From Cystobacter ferrugineus (GTDB taxonomy: Bacteria; Myxococcota; Myxococcia; Myxococcales; Myxococcaceae), in assembly GCF_001887355.1 (NCBI RefSeq), contig NZ_MPIN01000005.1:490681-554680 (forward strand): a stretch of 64,000 nucleotides of DNA, given 5' to 3'. A model generated the notes under the pieces. That model saw nothing but the letters and a program-made list of their open reading frames with translations. It made no database searches and was not told where the DNA came from. The position numbers were made by a program, and so were the translations under genes. Of the stretch, positions 49,984-59,111 are shown one piece after another (within the stretch, counting starts at the first letter, position 1; each line of letters starts with the position of its first letter).

Positions 49984-51138
49984 CTACGGATGATGACTCC
50001 ACTTGGCAACTATCTCTTCTGTCAGGATGCTGTTGTCCTCTCCTCGATACTGTAGCAATCGCCCTTCTGCCGTCTCGCGGGTCACCAGAAGGCGGGGCAA
50101 TGGCGCAAACTCTTCGAATCCGTGCAGAGTCTCCCGAGCAGGATTGGAGAGTAGACGGGCATGCACATCAAAACCACTCTCATTGCCTCTTGAGAACAGT
50201 CGAAATGCAATAACTGCCTGCAACATCTTGCGCACCGTATCGCCGTTGTTACCTCGCTTCATTAGAAGCCCTGTAGGCGAACGGCTCGCTCTAGGGGGGC
50301 CAACCAATCCCTGTTTCGGATCAAAGTCGAATGTGAAGGATGGATTCCCGAACATCGCATTCACTACCGCTTCGACATCGACGTGAGACTCGAACAGATC
50401 AAGCGCCACAATGATCGGAATTTTGTATCGACTCACCTTCTCATATATGGCCTTCTGGATCGCATCAGTCGGAAGCCCTTGAATAATCTCAACAGGAAGA
50501 AATGATGCCGCAGAGACTTCGAGACCTTCTGCGAAAGGGCCGACGATTTCATACTCAATGGAGACGTCATTTTCGTCGAAGAACTGAACTCCTGTTGGGC
50601 GAGGCGCAGCGAGAACCGCCTTAACATGGCGGACGAAAGGCTTGAGAGACGCCTTGCCTGAGATACGGATCGAATGAAATGCCAGTGGCGTACTTGTTTT
50701 TATTTCCCCTAGGGCATCTCGGAGCCTGGCAAGCCCCACCTCATCGCGCTGATATCTTGTGTCGATTATGCGGCGTGCTTCAACAATATACTCGTGATCA
50801 CCCTTCCGGATGCGTAGGTCTGGCGTTCCGTCGGCCGCTTTGGGCTCATGTTCTACGACCCAGCCAAGATCACAGAGAGATTTAGCGAGAAATAGTGTTC
50901 CAATAGTTGCTTGTGCTTGGTCGTTCGTGCCCGTCAACAATGGACCGAGGACACGTGGACGTTGTGATTCGGGAACGAGAACCGCAGCCCTCTCGATCTG
51001 TGCGCGAACTTCCTCGCCACCTGCTCCTTGAATGCTAGCGAGGCGCTCAAGGAGCGACGCAGAGTGCTTAAAGCCCTTGGAGCATTTTTCCAACAATTCA
51101 GGCGTAAAAACCAGAGGAGATGGAAGGTCGGTCGGCAT
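49984..51138 (-). CDS. PD-(D/E)XK nuclease-like hypothetical protein
   Basis: A 384-residue cytoplasmic protein with lower GC than its neighbours. Residues 105-122 read TPDLRIRKGDHEYIVEAR, a match to the PD-(D/E)XK nuclease core (Asp107, Glu120, with Arg122 in the Lys position). The rest is not recognised: an N-terminal helical region and a long C-terminal region with FDFDPKQGLVG and RLLVTRETAEGRLL. A stand-alone restriction- or repair-type nuclease is possible, but the motif is short and could be chance. The start at 51138 is tentative; an in-frame ATG 83 bases further upstream lies in repeats. It has no partner gene in the same direction. Confidence 0.6.
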   Translation of the reverse strand: MPTDLPSPLVFTPELLEKCSKGFKHSASLLERLASIQGAGGEEVRAQIERAAVLVPESQRPRVLGPLLTGTNDQAQATIGTLFLAKSLCDLGWVVEHEPKAADGTPDLRIRKGDHEYIVEARRIIDTRYQRDEVGLARLRDALGEIKTSTPLAFHSIRISGKASLKPFVRHVKAVLAAPRPTGVQFFDENDVSIEYEIVGPFAEGLEVSAASFLPVEIIQGLPTDAIQKAIYEKVSRYKIPIIVALDLFESHVDVEAVVNAMFGNPSFTFDFDPKQGLVGPPRASRSPTGLLMKRGNNGDTVRKMLQAVIAFRLFSRGNESGFDVHARLLSNPARETLHGFEEFAPLPRLLVTRETAEGRLLQYRGEDNSILTEEIVAKWSHHP

Positions 51139-51534
51139 CCTCTGAGTAGAACCCAGATGCAACCGTAATGAAAGGGCCTGGGAGAGATCAGTGATGGTGT
51201 CAAAGAACTTGAGTGACATGGCCGGACGCAACACGCGGCGGGCAAGGAGAAAGGCGGAAAGGGAGCCCAGAGAGGGTGTCAAAGAACAAGAACTCGAGTG
51301 ACATGGCCCGGCGCAACACGCGGCCCGGAAGGGTGTCAGACGATTTGTAGGAGAAGAGGTGTCGGAACGAGCCTTTTGACACCTTCCCCAGGACACCCAC
51401 CTGACACCGACACCATCCCCGGGAGTAGGCCTCCACCTGACGAACCGAGTACCTCCTGGAAGTCGGGCGCGGTCCATGCGACCACCCTCTCCTTGGCCAC
51501 CCGCCTGCGGGGAGGCCAAGGAGGAGGAGCACGC
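51139..51534. repeat. Cluster of GTGTC-containing repeats
   Basis: Two related copies starting GGTGTCAAAGAAC at about 51196 and 51275 (each followed by GAGTGACATGGCC) and then a 63-bp element (51327-51389) with its GTGTC motifs. The 63-bp element is found again inverted at 56034-56097, and shorter copies lie at 59024 and 60754. The stretch separates the nuclease-like gene from the plus-strand gene at 51535. Confidence 0.7.
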
Positions 51535-52332
51535 ATGGACGAGGAGAAGAAGTCCGAGGCGAGCAGGGAGGAACCGGAGCGGTTGGGGCCGTACCTGCTT
51601 CAGGAGCAGGTGCAGCAGTCCCATGACAGTCAGGTGGAGCTCTACCTGGCCACGCACGAGACGAGCGGGGCCACGGCCCTGGTGCGCAAGCACGCCGCCG
51701 AGGAGGACGCGGCAGCGCGCAAGGACTGGCGGGTGCTCTTCGGCTCCTGGGCCTCGCGGGGCTACTCCGCCATGGAAGTGGAGCACACCGACTGGGCCAG
51801 GGCCCTGGACAGGCAGTCGGCGGAGTCGTTGCTGCTCACGTTGGAGGGGGTGCTCGAGGAAGTGCGGCGCATGGCCCGCGCCGTCGCCGGCACCCACGAG
51901 CCGCGCCGGTGGCGCCTGGGGTGGGGCATGGCGAGCGCCGCCATGGTGTGCGCCCTTCTCTTCGCGCTGGTGCGTCTGGCCTCGGTGTCCCCAACCCCCG
52001 AGCGCCCGGAGCCTTTGGCGAGCGCCCCGCCCGCCCCTGGGAGCCACGAGGATCCCGCGGCGGGCGAAAATCCGGACACGCCCACCCATGGAGGGCTCGT
52101 GGACACCGCGGACGCGGGGCAATCCGTACTCGCCCGTCCGCTGCCGCGCGAGCCCTTCAAGGGGCAGAAGCGCCCTCCCTGCACTCGCTACGCCGAGGTC
52201 GAGTTGGTCGGTGCCTGCTGGTTGCCTCACAAGTTGAAGGCCCCGTGCCCGGACGTGCTCTATGAGCACCAGGGGGAGTGCTACTCGCCCGCCTTCAGCG
52301 CCAAACCCCCGCCCTCGTCACTCGGGCAGTGA
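51535..52332 (+). CDS. Degenerate kinase-like membrane protein with cysteine-rich tail
   Basis: A 265-residue protein starting at ATG 51535 behind GGAGGAGGAG. The first 75 residues look like a decayed kinase N-lobe (GPYLLQEQVQQSHDSQVELY, LATHETSGATALVRKHA) without a catalytic loop. A transmembrane helix follows (ASAAMVCALLFALVRLA), then a Pro-rich linker and a C-terminal domain with four cysteines: PPC, VGACW, APC, and EHQGECYSP. The same tail ends the gene at 58213-58974 and occurs on many myxobacterial Ser/Thr kinases. It is probably an extracytoplasmic sensor or a pseudokinase. Partner unknown. Confidence 0.72.
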   Translation: MDEEKKSEASREEPERLGPYLLQEQVQQSHDSQVELYLATHETSGATALVRKHAAEEDAAARKDWRVLFGSWASRGYSAMEVEHTDWARALDRQSAESLLLTLEGVLEEVRRMARAVAGTHEPRRWRLGWGMASAAMVCALLFALVRLASVSPTPERPEPLASAPPAPGSHEDPAAGENPDTPTHGGLVDTADAGQSVLARPLPREPFKGQKRPPCTRYAEVELVGACWLPHKLKAPCPDVLYEHQGECYSPAFSAKPPPSSLGQ

Positions 52333-52365
52333 GGAGCGCCATGCCCCCGGAAAAACGAATTGTCC

Positions 52366-52659
52366 ATGTCAACCTCTCCTTCCGTCGGCCCTGAATCCTC
52401 TGATGGCAGTGGCGCGGGATGTGCGGTACTGCTGGTGCTGTTCGTCGCTTGTATGGCCGGTCCGCTCGTTTCATTGGCGGTCGGCGGACCATGGGTCGGG
52501 GCAGGGGTGGCGGTTCTATCCGTGCTCGCCTGGTCCTTCCTGGGGCTGCGTCCCGCACCAGGCTTGGTGCCAGGGCTGTTCACGGTAGGGGTCTGGCTCC
52601 AGAACCTGGGGGTCTTGGGGGTGTGCGCTGTCCGCATCGCCCGCGCACTGCTGTCTTGA
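52366..52659 (+). CDS. Small membrane protein
   Basis: A 97-residue protein with two or three hydrophobic helices (CAVLLVLFVACMAGPLVSLAV, split by Gly/Pro, then VGAGVAVLSVLAWSFLGL). No family recognised, and the ribosome site is weak. It follows the kinase-like gene by 33 bases. It may be a membrane-held immunity protein, but nothing in the sequence proves this. Confidence 0.42.
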   Translation: MSTSPSVGPESSDGSGAGCAVLLVLFVACMAGPLVSLAVGGPWVGAGVAVLSVLAWSFLGLRPAPGLVPGLFTVGVWLQNLGVLGVCAVRIARALLS

Positions 52660-52927
52660 CAAAGAACCGTCGAGTTCTCGGTAGGACGATGAGCCCGAAG
52701 GCCCCAGTGAGTGCCCGGTGCGGCGGGCTCCTCGTCATCTCTCTCCGAGATTCAAGTGCGTACCGCCCCCCCTCTCCGCCCCCAGACTTCGGTACTCATT
52801 CGCCATGACGCAGGCCTTTACCCCAGGTGGAACAGCCCTGAAGAGGAGAGAGAGCGGCGCACCACAACCTCGGCCACCTTCTCCCTTCTTCGCTGCTGGA
52901 CTCACCAGTACTAGAATCCTGTGTGGC

Positions 52928-54327
52928 ATGAGCCCTGCCACTCTCTCAACTGGCCAGCTCGCCAAACGGGTGCTGGTGCTGTACCTCACAGTGACAACCG
53001 CCTGCTCCTCCCATACCGAAGCAATGAGGGACGACGTCGAGCCCTCCATGGCGGAGCTCTCGTGCGGCATGACCGCGGAGGGGGCTACCCTCGCGCCCGT
53101 GCTACCGCTCGCTCGTGTGGAGGTACCACCTGAAGGCGGTGTCCGGCTGTACCTTCCACGAGTGGAGGTAGAACCCTCGTACCAGCATTTCACTCGGGAA
53201 GATGCCCGGCGCATCCTCCAGCAGTTCCATGAGAACCTGGCCGAGTTGAAGCAGCGCAAACGGTGGGTGGCGTCCACGAGCACCTTGCTCGCCTTGGCAC
53301 AGGAGCCAGACTCGGTGGAGAAGGTTCTCTTGATGGAGTACACCGAGCGTTACGGTGAACCCAGCCCCCCCTTGCCTGACGCCCTGAGCAAGAGCCCTCT
53401 GACCATGGCGCTGCGGCTCTCTCCCAAATACATGCCGGAGGGCATTCGCGAGGGCGCCGAGGAACTCTTCCGCGACCCGGCATTCCTTGCCGGAGTCGCT
53501 GTCTCCCTGGTGGTCTACGTCACGTCATGGGCAGCACCCGAGCCGCTGTTCACGAAAACCTTCGCGGTAGGAGCAACGGTCGTGCTCGTATCTGCCTTTT
53601 CCCTGGCTGAACTGGCGCATGCTGGCGGAGCCGCTCTGAAGCTGTACCAGGCCACGCGCGACATTCATACACTGGAAGAGGTGGAGGAGGCGGCAAGGTA
53701 CTTCGGTCGGTACGCAGGAGGGGCAACGCTGCGGGTGATGGTCACAGTGGCGAGCTGGGGAGTGGCCAAGGTGGCGCCGAAGCCACTCCCGGGTGGGATG
53801 GAACGGACATGGACCGGGCTCAAGGATCTGCTCTGGTTGCCCCAGCGTTTCGCTCTGACGGAGAGGGCGGAGCTTATCGAAGCCGCCGCGTCGAGCACGG
53901 TGCGCGTGGGCGTGAAGCAGGGAGTGCTCCTCATGGCAGGCGTGGCAACGGGCGCGACCGGTGCCTCGCTCCGCTCCGCATGCGGCGATGGTGTCTTCAA
54001 TCTGCTCGGTTACACCTGGCATCACCTCGCGACGAACAAGAACAGGATTTCAGACGAGGAGGCCCCTGGACGCCGCTCTTCGAAATCATCTTCGCCAAGG
54101 CGGGAATGAGCCTGGAAGATGCCGCGAACAAGGTCTATCTGCGGAAGCACGCGGGACCCCATTCCGAAGCGTACCATACAGAAATCTTCGATCGCCTCAA
54201 CGAGGCCGTGCGAACGTGCCCGAACAAGGGCGCTTGCAGGATCGCGTTGACAAGAGAACTCAACAAGATCGCAGACGAAGTCTGCACCCCGGGCTCCAGG
54301 CTCCACCGACTGGCTACCACACCCTGA
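52928..54327 (+). pseudogene. AHH-type lipoprotein toxin with -1 frameshift
   Basis: The frame from ATG 52928 gives a lipoprotein signal (VLVLYLTVTTACSS), the acidic cysteine-bearing region and a long helical/hydrophobic part, and ends with the AHH-type motif YTWHHLATNKN. It then runs into a premature stop near 54109. In the -1 frame from about 54060 the expected continuation appears (GGPWTPLFEIIFAKAGMSLE, and NKVYLRKHAGPHSEAYHTEI) and reads to 54327. One missing G in GACGAGGAGGCCCC explains the break. The AHH fold is a nuclease with His-His catalysis, so this was probably a SitA-type DNA-degrading toxin. An intact Imm11 gene follows 22 bases after. A sequencing error cannot be excluded. Confidence 0.8.
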
Positions 54328-54348
54328 TCTTCCGTCGAGGAGAGCGGC

Positions 54349-54912
54349 TTGAGATACTATAAACTTTCAAACGACATGCGCATCCTGGATCGATGGACGT
54401 TGGGCGATCCAATGGATGGAAATGGCCAGGAACTCTGGCATGGGCATCTGACAGAAGGGACCCCCATCTCGGTGCAGGGGCCCGTCCGCATCGGGCTGTA
54501 TGCACCCGGGCGTCCGCTGGATTTTTCGACCACCGCGCTCGGCGTCCCCATCATCCACGGCAAGGTCAAAAAGCTCCTCGAGCCACGCGGGTTGAGCAGC
54601 CAGATGCAGTTGTTCCCCATCATCGTTGAAGGGCAAGCAGAGCCCTATTACCTGTTGAACCTGCTCCGAGTCGTTCGCTGCATCGACGATGCGCGGTGTG
54701 AAGAGGTTGCGTATCGAACCGTCGAGGACGGCTACGAGGACAGAATCGGTGAATACCGTAACGTGGTCGGCATGCGCATCGACCCGAGCAAGGTGGGGGA
54801 CGCCGAGATATTCCGCCCGTGGGGCTGGCAGACGAACATCATCGTTTCCGAGCGAGTCAAGCGTGCCATGGAGGAGTCCGGTATGACAGGTGCGCGCTTC
54901 ACGGAGGTTTGA
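54349..54912 (+). CDS. Imm11 (DUF1629) family immunity protein
   Basis: A 187-residue cytoplasmic protein starting with TTG at 54349, behind GAGGAGAG five bases upstream. It matches the Imm11/DUF1629 family: RYYKLSNDMRILDRWTLG, KVKKLLEPRGLSSQMQLFP, IDPSKVGDAEIFRPWGW, and the C-terminal IVSERVKRAMEESGMTGARF followed by TEV. Its position behind the frameshifted AHH toxin makes it the likely antidote. Decayed copies of its 3' end lie at 55064-55137 and 57852-58016. Unlike these two, its reading frame is intact. Confidence 0.85.
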   Translation: MRYYKLSNDMRILDRWTLGDPMDGNGQELWHGHLTEGTPISVQGPVRIGLYAPGRPLDFSTTALGVPIIHGKVKKLLEPRGLSSQMQLFPIIVEGQAEPYYLLNLLRVVRCIDDARCEEVAYRTVEDGYEDRIGEYRNVVGMRIDPSKVGDAEIFRPWGWQTNIIVSERVKRAMEESGMTGARFTEV

Positions 54913-55063
54913 CGGATATTCCCACCAGCCAATGCCCGTCGTCTCCCTGTTGCCGCTCACCGCCGACGGCCCATCATCCGTTTCTCCCTGTGCTCCTTGG
55001 ACGCCTCCGTGTAACCCATGGATGCTCTCCCCTACGTGTCTCAGCAGGAGGCATGGAGAAGGG

Positions 55064-55137
55064 CTACACCTCCCTGAACTTCGTTCCCGTGACGCCAATG
55101 CGCTCCATGGTCCCCTTACCTCCTCGGAGACGATTTC
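55064..55137 (-). pseudogene. Imm11 3' end fragment
   Basis: On the minus strand the DNA spells the Imm11 C-terminus, IVSEEVRG then MERIGVTGTKFREV and a stop, with a one-base loss between the two halves. It has no start or upstream part. The same one-base loss occurs in the fragment at 57852-58016. Confidence 0.75.
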
Positions 55138-55257
55138 GAGAAGAGCACCCCGACGCCAATCAAACAGACATGTGGCGCTTCGCATTCGAGCTCATGGACC
55201 GGTTTGGCGTCAATAGTCCCCTTGTCGCTTATTATTGCCAGGATCGATAAGGAAGCC

Positions 55258-55971
55258 ATGAATTACTTCAGGATGAAGGAAGACAGGGCGGCGGACTATA
55301 CAGGCTTCGTTGATGCTGCCCATCGTTGGGGACTTCCTGGCATTTACTGCCCCGTGTGCAAGTCCACCTGGAGTGGAGGAGCCAAGGTATATCCCTCCGT
55401 GGATCTGACACCAGTGATTGCGCTGGCTGACTTCGAGGAAGCTCGTACCGAGCCCATCGAGGAGTATGAGCGGCTGAGTGAACTGGTCCGTCCGCTGTTG
55501 CCACCGGGAGCCCAATTGGAACCTGGTGCGGCATTCGGGCCGCTCGTGGGTAAGGCACAGGGTCGTTTCAGGCAGTTCGTCTCCAACTACTCTTTCTTGA
55601 TCCTGATTCGCCGCGAGACGTACGAGCAGCTTCAGTCCGAGCCCCTGCGCGGACTCAAGGGGTGCCGGATGGAGGTGCGCTTTCGTCAGCGCAATCCTCC
55701 CGAGCTGCTCGAACTGGAACTCATCCCCCATGGACGCGTACATCCAGACTGCCTTCCGCCGGACCGCAAGCCCCCATGCCCTCGCTGTCATCGCCGGGGC
55801 ATTCCACTCCCCAAGGACCTCCTCCTGGACGCCACTACGCTCCCCACCGAGCTGGACCTTTTCCGCCTGGAGGACTTCCCCACGGTGGTGGTTTGCACCA
55901 AGCGCTTCGTCGAAGCCTGCCAACGCCTGGGGCTGGATGGCCTCGCCTTCGCGCCGCTCCCAGTGCGCTGA
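55258..55971 (+). CDS. Orphan SitI6-type double-CXXCG immunity protein
   Basis: A 237-residue protein of the myxobacterial double-CXXCG family (TIGR02264, SitI6 type). MNYFRMKED, then DYTGFVDAAHRWGLPGIYCP with C31-x2-C34, RRETYEQLQ, VRPLLPPGAQ, and the second pair C174-x2-C177 (PPCPRCHRRG). The first pair is CPVCK and the second CPRCH, so neither has the Gly of CXXCG. The ATG at 55258 has AGGAAG upstream. No SitA toxin gene precedes it; only an Imm11 remnant does. It may be an orphan kept for protection against kin. It converges with the SitI6 gene of the intact pair. Confidence 0.88.
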   Translation: MNYFRMKEDRAADYTGFVDAAHRWGLPGIYCPVCKSTWSGGAKVYPSVDLTPVIALADFEEARTEPIEEYERLSELVRPLLPPGAQLEPGAAFGPLVGKAQGRFRQFVSNYSFLILIRRETYEQLQSEPLRGLKGCRMEVRFRQRNPPELLELELIPHGRVHPDCLPPDRKPPCPRCHRRGIPLPKDLLLDATTLPTELDLFRLEDFPTVVVCTKRFVEACQRLGLDGLAFAPLPVR

Positions 55972-56033
55972 GAACACCACTCATCAAGCGCCCCCCAGCG
56001 AGGGCGGAGCCGAAGCCACAGGGGGAAGGTGTC

Positions 56034-56097
56034 GGGGAAGGTGTCAAAAGGACTCGTTCAGACACCTCGTTTCCTACGAATCGTCTGACACCCTTCC
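56034..56097 (-). repeat. 64-bp GTGTC repeat, inverted copy
   Basis: The reverse complement of 51327-51389 with about 85% identity by eye. It lies between two converging SitI6-type genes. It may fold into a hairpin in RNA, but is mainly recognised as a dispersed repeat. Confidence 0.7.
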
Positions 56098-56226
56098 AGA
56101 CACCCTTCCAGGAGGTGATTCCAGGCGTCAACTCCCCTGACAAGGGGGGGGCACCTGCCCACCCCCTCAACACGCCTCCCATCCTTGCTTGGACGCATAC
56201 GCGGTGGGTGTGGCCCGGTGTCGGGA

Positions 56227-56976
<750 letters not shown>

Positions 56977-57579
56977 TCAAGGGGCGAGGAGTTCGGGTCC
57001 AGGGGCTGGCACCGGAGCGTTGTACGGCCTGATGGGGCCGGCGATGTCGAAGCGCAAAGCCAGCTCGAAGGCCTTACGGATCAGGACCTCCCGCGGCACA
57101 TAACCTGGATTGGCGTTGATGTATTGCCGCCACGCCTGATTCCACGGGCCGCCATTCGCTCCATGATGGATGCGCAGGTGCACGTGCTCCGGGATCCGCA
57201 TCGTCCACTCGTGGATGTTGATACCGCGGGCCCTGAACCATGGCCTGAACTCCTGCGCCTGGGGATGAAGCCCCGCCCGCCTCCAGTTGCGCTGGGCACT
57301 GGGTGCGCGAAAAGGCGAGCGAGGGAATCGTGCCAGCTCCGCACCATGCGCCAGGGGCACTTGCGTGAGCGCCTCCGGGTCCACGTCCGCGCAGTCGAAG
57401 AAGGCACACTCGCCCTCGTCACAGGCGAGCACGACGCACTGGTCGGCATCCGCGTCGTCGCAGGCGGTGGTGTCGTCAGGCTCGGCGCCCTCCAAGGCGG
57501 GTTGTGTGGCGCACGCGGCCAGCACCAGCGCGGAGAGGAAAAGCGGCAGCAGGGGACGAGGCCGGGGGACTCGGGTCAT
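56977..57579 (-). CDS. SitA6-type lipoprotein toxin
   Basis: A 200-residue protein with a lipoprotein signal (FLSALVLAACATQ, Cys23). A cysteine-rich stretch follows (CDDADADQCVVLACDEGECA). The C-terminal domain matches the SitA6/TIGR02269 family: FRPWFRARGINIHEWTMRIP, HVHLRIHHGANGGPWNQAWR, and ELALRFDIAGPIRPYN at the end. In relatives a HHIFPQ motif precedes this; here it reads GLHPQAQ, so one catalytic His may be absent and activity reduced. SitA toxins are delivered between kin by TraA/B-dependent outer-membrane exchange. The cognate SitI6 gene follows. A 47-base piece of its 3' end is repeated at 63761-63807. Confidence 0.87.
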   Translation of the reverse strand: MTRVPRPRPLLPLFLSALVLAACATQPALEGAEPDDTTACDDADADQCVVLACDEGECAFFDCADVDPEALTQVPLAHGAELARFPRSPFRAPSAQRNWRRAGLHPQAQEFRPWFRARGINIHEWTMRIPEHVHLRIHHGANGGPWNQAWRQYINANPGYVPREVLIRKAFELALRFDIAGPIRPYNAPVPAPGPELLAP

Positions 57580-57750
57580 GGGGACGCCGAGTCTAGGGTG
57601 TGCAACGGCTGGATGTCATACGAGCAGGGAAGCACCCGGGTGTCCGTGCCGGGACCGCCAGAGCCGCGCGCACCTCCTCGGCCGTCGTGTCCAGCTTCTC
57701 GGCAACAGTGGGCATGTGCCATGTCTCCGCTACCGTGCCCTCGGGATGCA

Positions 57751-57852
57751 TGCCGGAAGTGTACGCCTCGGATGAGATCGCCCTGATGCTGGAGGTGGCT
57801 AAGCGGGTTGGCGACGGCGCTGGAGGACTCCAAGCTGTACGAGACCATCCGC
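57751..57852 (+). pseudogene. Fragment of the histidine kinase gene
   Basis: About 90% identical by eye to 48408-48508 of the sensor kinase gene (the end of the GAF domain, YASDEIALMLEV through YETIR), with one extra base that breaks the frame. It ends exactly where the Imm11 fragment begins. It cannot encode a working product. Confidence 0.85.
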
Positions 57853-58016
57853 TACACCTCCGTGAACTTCGTTCCCATGGCCCCAATGAGCTCCATGGCC
57901 CCTTTACCTCCTCGGAGACGATGAGCGCGATGGTCCACCCCCAGGAATGGAAGAGCTTCGCGGCACCGACCTTGAAGGGCTCGATGCACATGCCGTGAAC
58001 ACCCTGGTACTGAACC
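57852..58016 (-). pseudogene. Imm11 3' fragment with frameshift
   Basis: Minus-strand reading gives YQGVHGMCIEPFKVG, AAKLFHSWGWTIALIVSEEV, then a one-base loss, and AMELIGAMGTKFTEV with stop at 57852. It aligns with the last 52 residues of the intact Imm11 at 54349. No start is present. Confidence 0.78.
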
Positions 58017-58212
58017 TTCTCGGGCCGTCCATCCTCCCGACCTCCCGAGTTCCATCGACATCCCACGGAGGGAGGAGGAGCCTGACCCACCGCTCCTGCA
58101 GGGTGCATCTCCGTCCGAAGCGGACCCACAACCACTCGACAGGACCTGTACTTCACCTTGACTTGTTGGGTCAAATCCGTTCCGCTGGTCGCTGACTGGA
58201 GAGGGCGCGTAC

Positions 58213-58974
58213 GTGGCGAGTGACCAGAATGGAAAGGACGGTGGACGTGGGCGGTTTGAACGGGGTGCGGCCTACGAAGAGGTAGGGCCCGGCCTGGGCC
58301 GCCTCCACGACGCGTGGGACGTGGAGACAGGGCGGCCGGCCTTGCAACTGCTGCCCACGGACCGCGTGGACTGGCAACCCGAGGGGCCCTGGCGGGTGTC
58401 CCTCTTCTGCAAGCCGCATCCGGCCTCGGTGACACTGAGGGTGGAGGAGACACCCGCGTCCGTGCCCGTCTCGGAGCTGGCGGACATCCTCGTGCTCACG
58501 ACCGCCGCCGTCACGCGAATAGAGAACAGTCCCCGTCTCCGGGACCACCTCGCCTCGGGCCTGTCGCTCCCACCAGTCCCACCCAGCTCACGCCGGAACT
58601 CGGGGCACACCGTGACGAACTGGACGGGCCTCTGGCTGGGTCTGGGATTCTGGCTGCTGACGAGTCTCTCCGAGCCCCTCCCTCCTCCCGTGGAGGAGAC
58701 ACCCGACGTCTTCTCTCAGGAAGACGCCTCGTCCCTCGTTGACCTGGAGGCGTCCGACCCGGTGGCCCTCACCTACCCCCTGCCCGCCAAACCCTTTCGC
58801 AATCAGGCAGTGCCCCCCTGCAAAACCAACAAGGGCGCGGTGGAAATCAAGGGTGGGTGTTGGGTGGAACTCGCTCAAAAGCCTCCCTGCTTCAGCGATC
58901 AGGCCGAGTACCAGGGCAAGTGCTACCTGCCCGTCGCCAAGCCCCAGCGGCTGCCGCAATCCGCCGCTCCTTGA
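58213..58974 (+). CDS. Membrane protein with kinase-type cysteine-rich tail
   Basis: A 253-residue protein beginning with GTG 58213 behind GGAGAGGG. The N-terminal 110 residues are not recognised (WRVSLFCKPHPASVTLRVEE). One transmembrane helix (WTGLWLGLGFWLLTSL) precedes a Pro/Glu-rich linker. The C-terminal 60 residues share the four-cysteine tail with the gene at 51535: PPC, KGGCW, KPPC, and EYQGKCYLPV. It is thus a paralogue in its tail but not in the N-terminus. Role unknown; perhaps an envelope stress or peptidoglycan-binding sensor. Confidence 0.72.
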   Translation: MASDQNGKDGGRGRFERGAAYEEVGPGLGRLHDAWDVETGRPALQLLPTDRVDWQPEGPWRVSLFCKPHPASVTLRVEETPASVPVSELADILVLTTAAVTRIENSPRLRDHLASGLSLPPVPPSSRRNSGHTVTNWTGLWLGLGFWLLTSLSEPLPPPVEETPDVFSQEDASSLVDLEASDPVALTYPLPAKPFRNQAVPPCKTNKGAVEIKGGCWVELAQKPPCFSDQAEYQGKCYLPVAKPQRLPQSAAP

Positions 58975-59023
58975 CGGAAAACATGAGGCCGGAGGCAAGG
59001 CAATAGAACGTCGAGGGGTTCCC

Positions 59024-59048
59024 AGAAGGGTGTCAAACGATTCGTAGG
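59024..59048. repeat. Short copy of the GTGTC repeat
   Basis: AGAAGGGTGTCAAACGATTC then GTAGG, the same start as the 63-bp element at 51327. It lies just after the stop of the gene at 58974. Confidence 0.6.
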
Positions 59049-59111
59049 GGCGATTTGGAGAGTGCTGGGTGGACGGCCTTCATGCGGAAAATGGATGCGG
59101 CGTGATCGAAC

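Noticed and set aside
51139..51534. Repeats as a CRISPR array or tRNA cluster
   Set aside because: No regular spacer length, no cas gene, and no cloverleaf.
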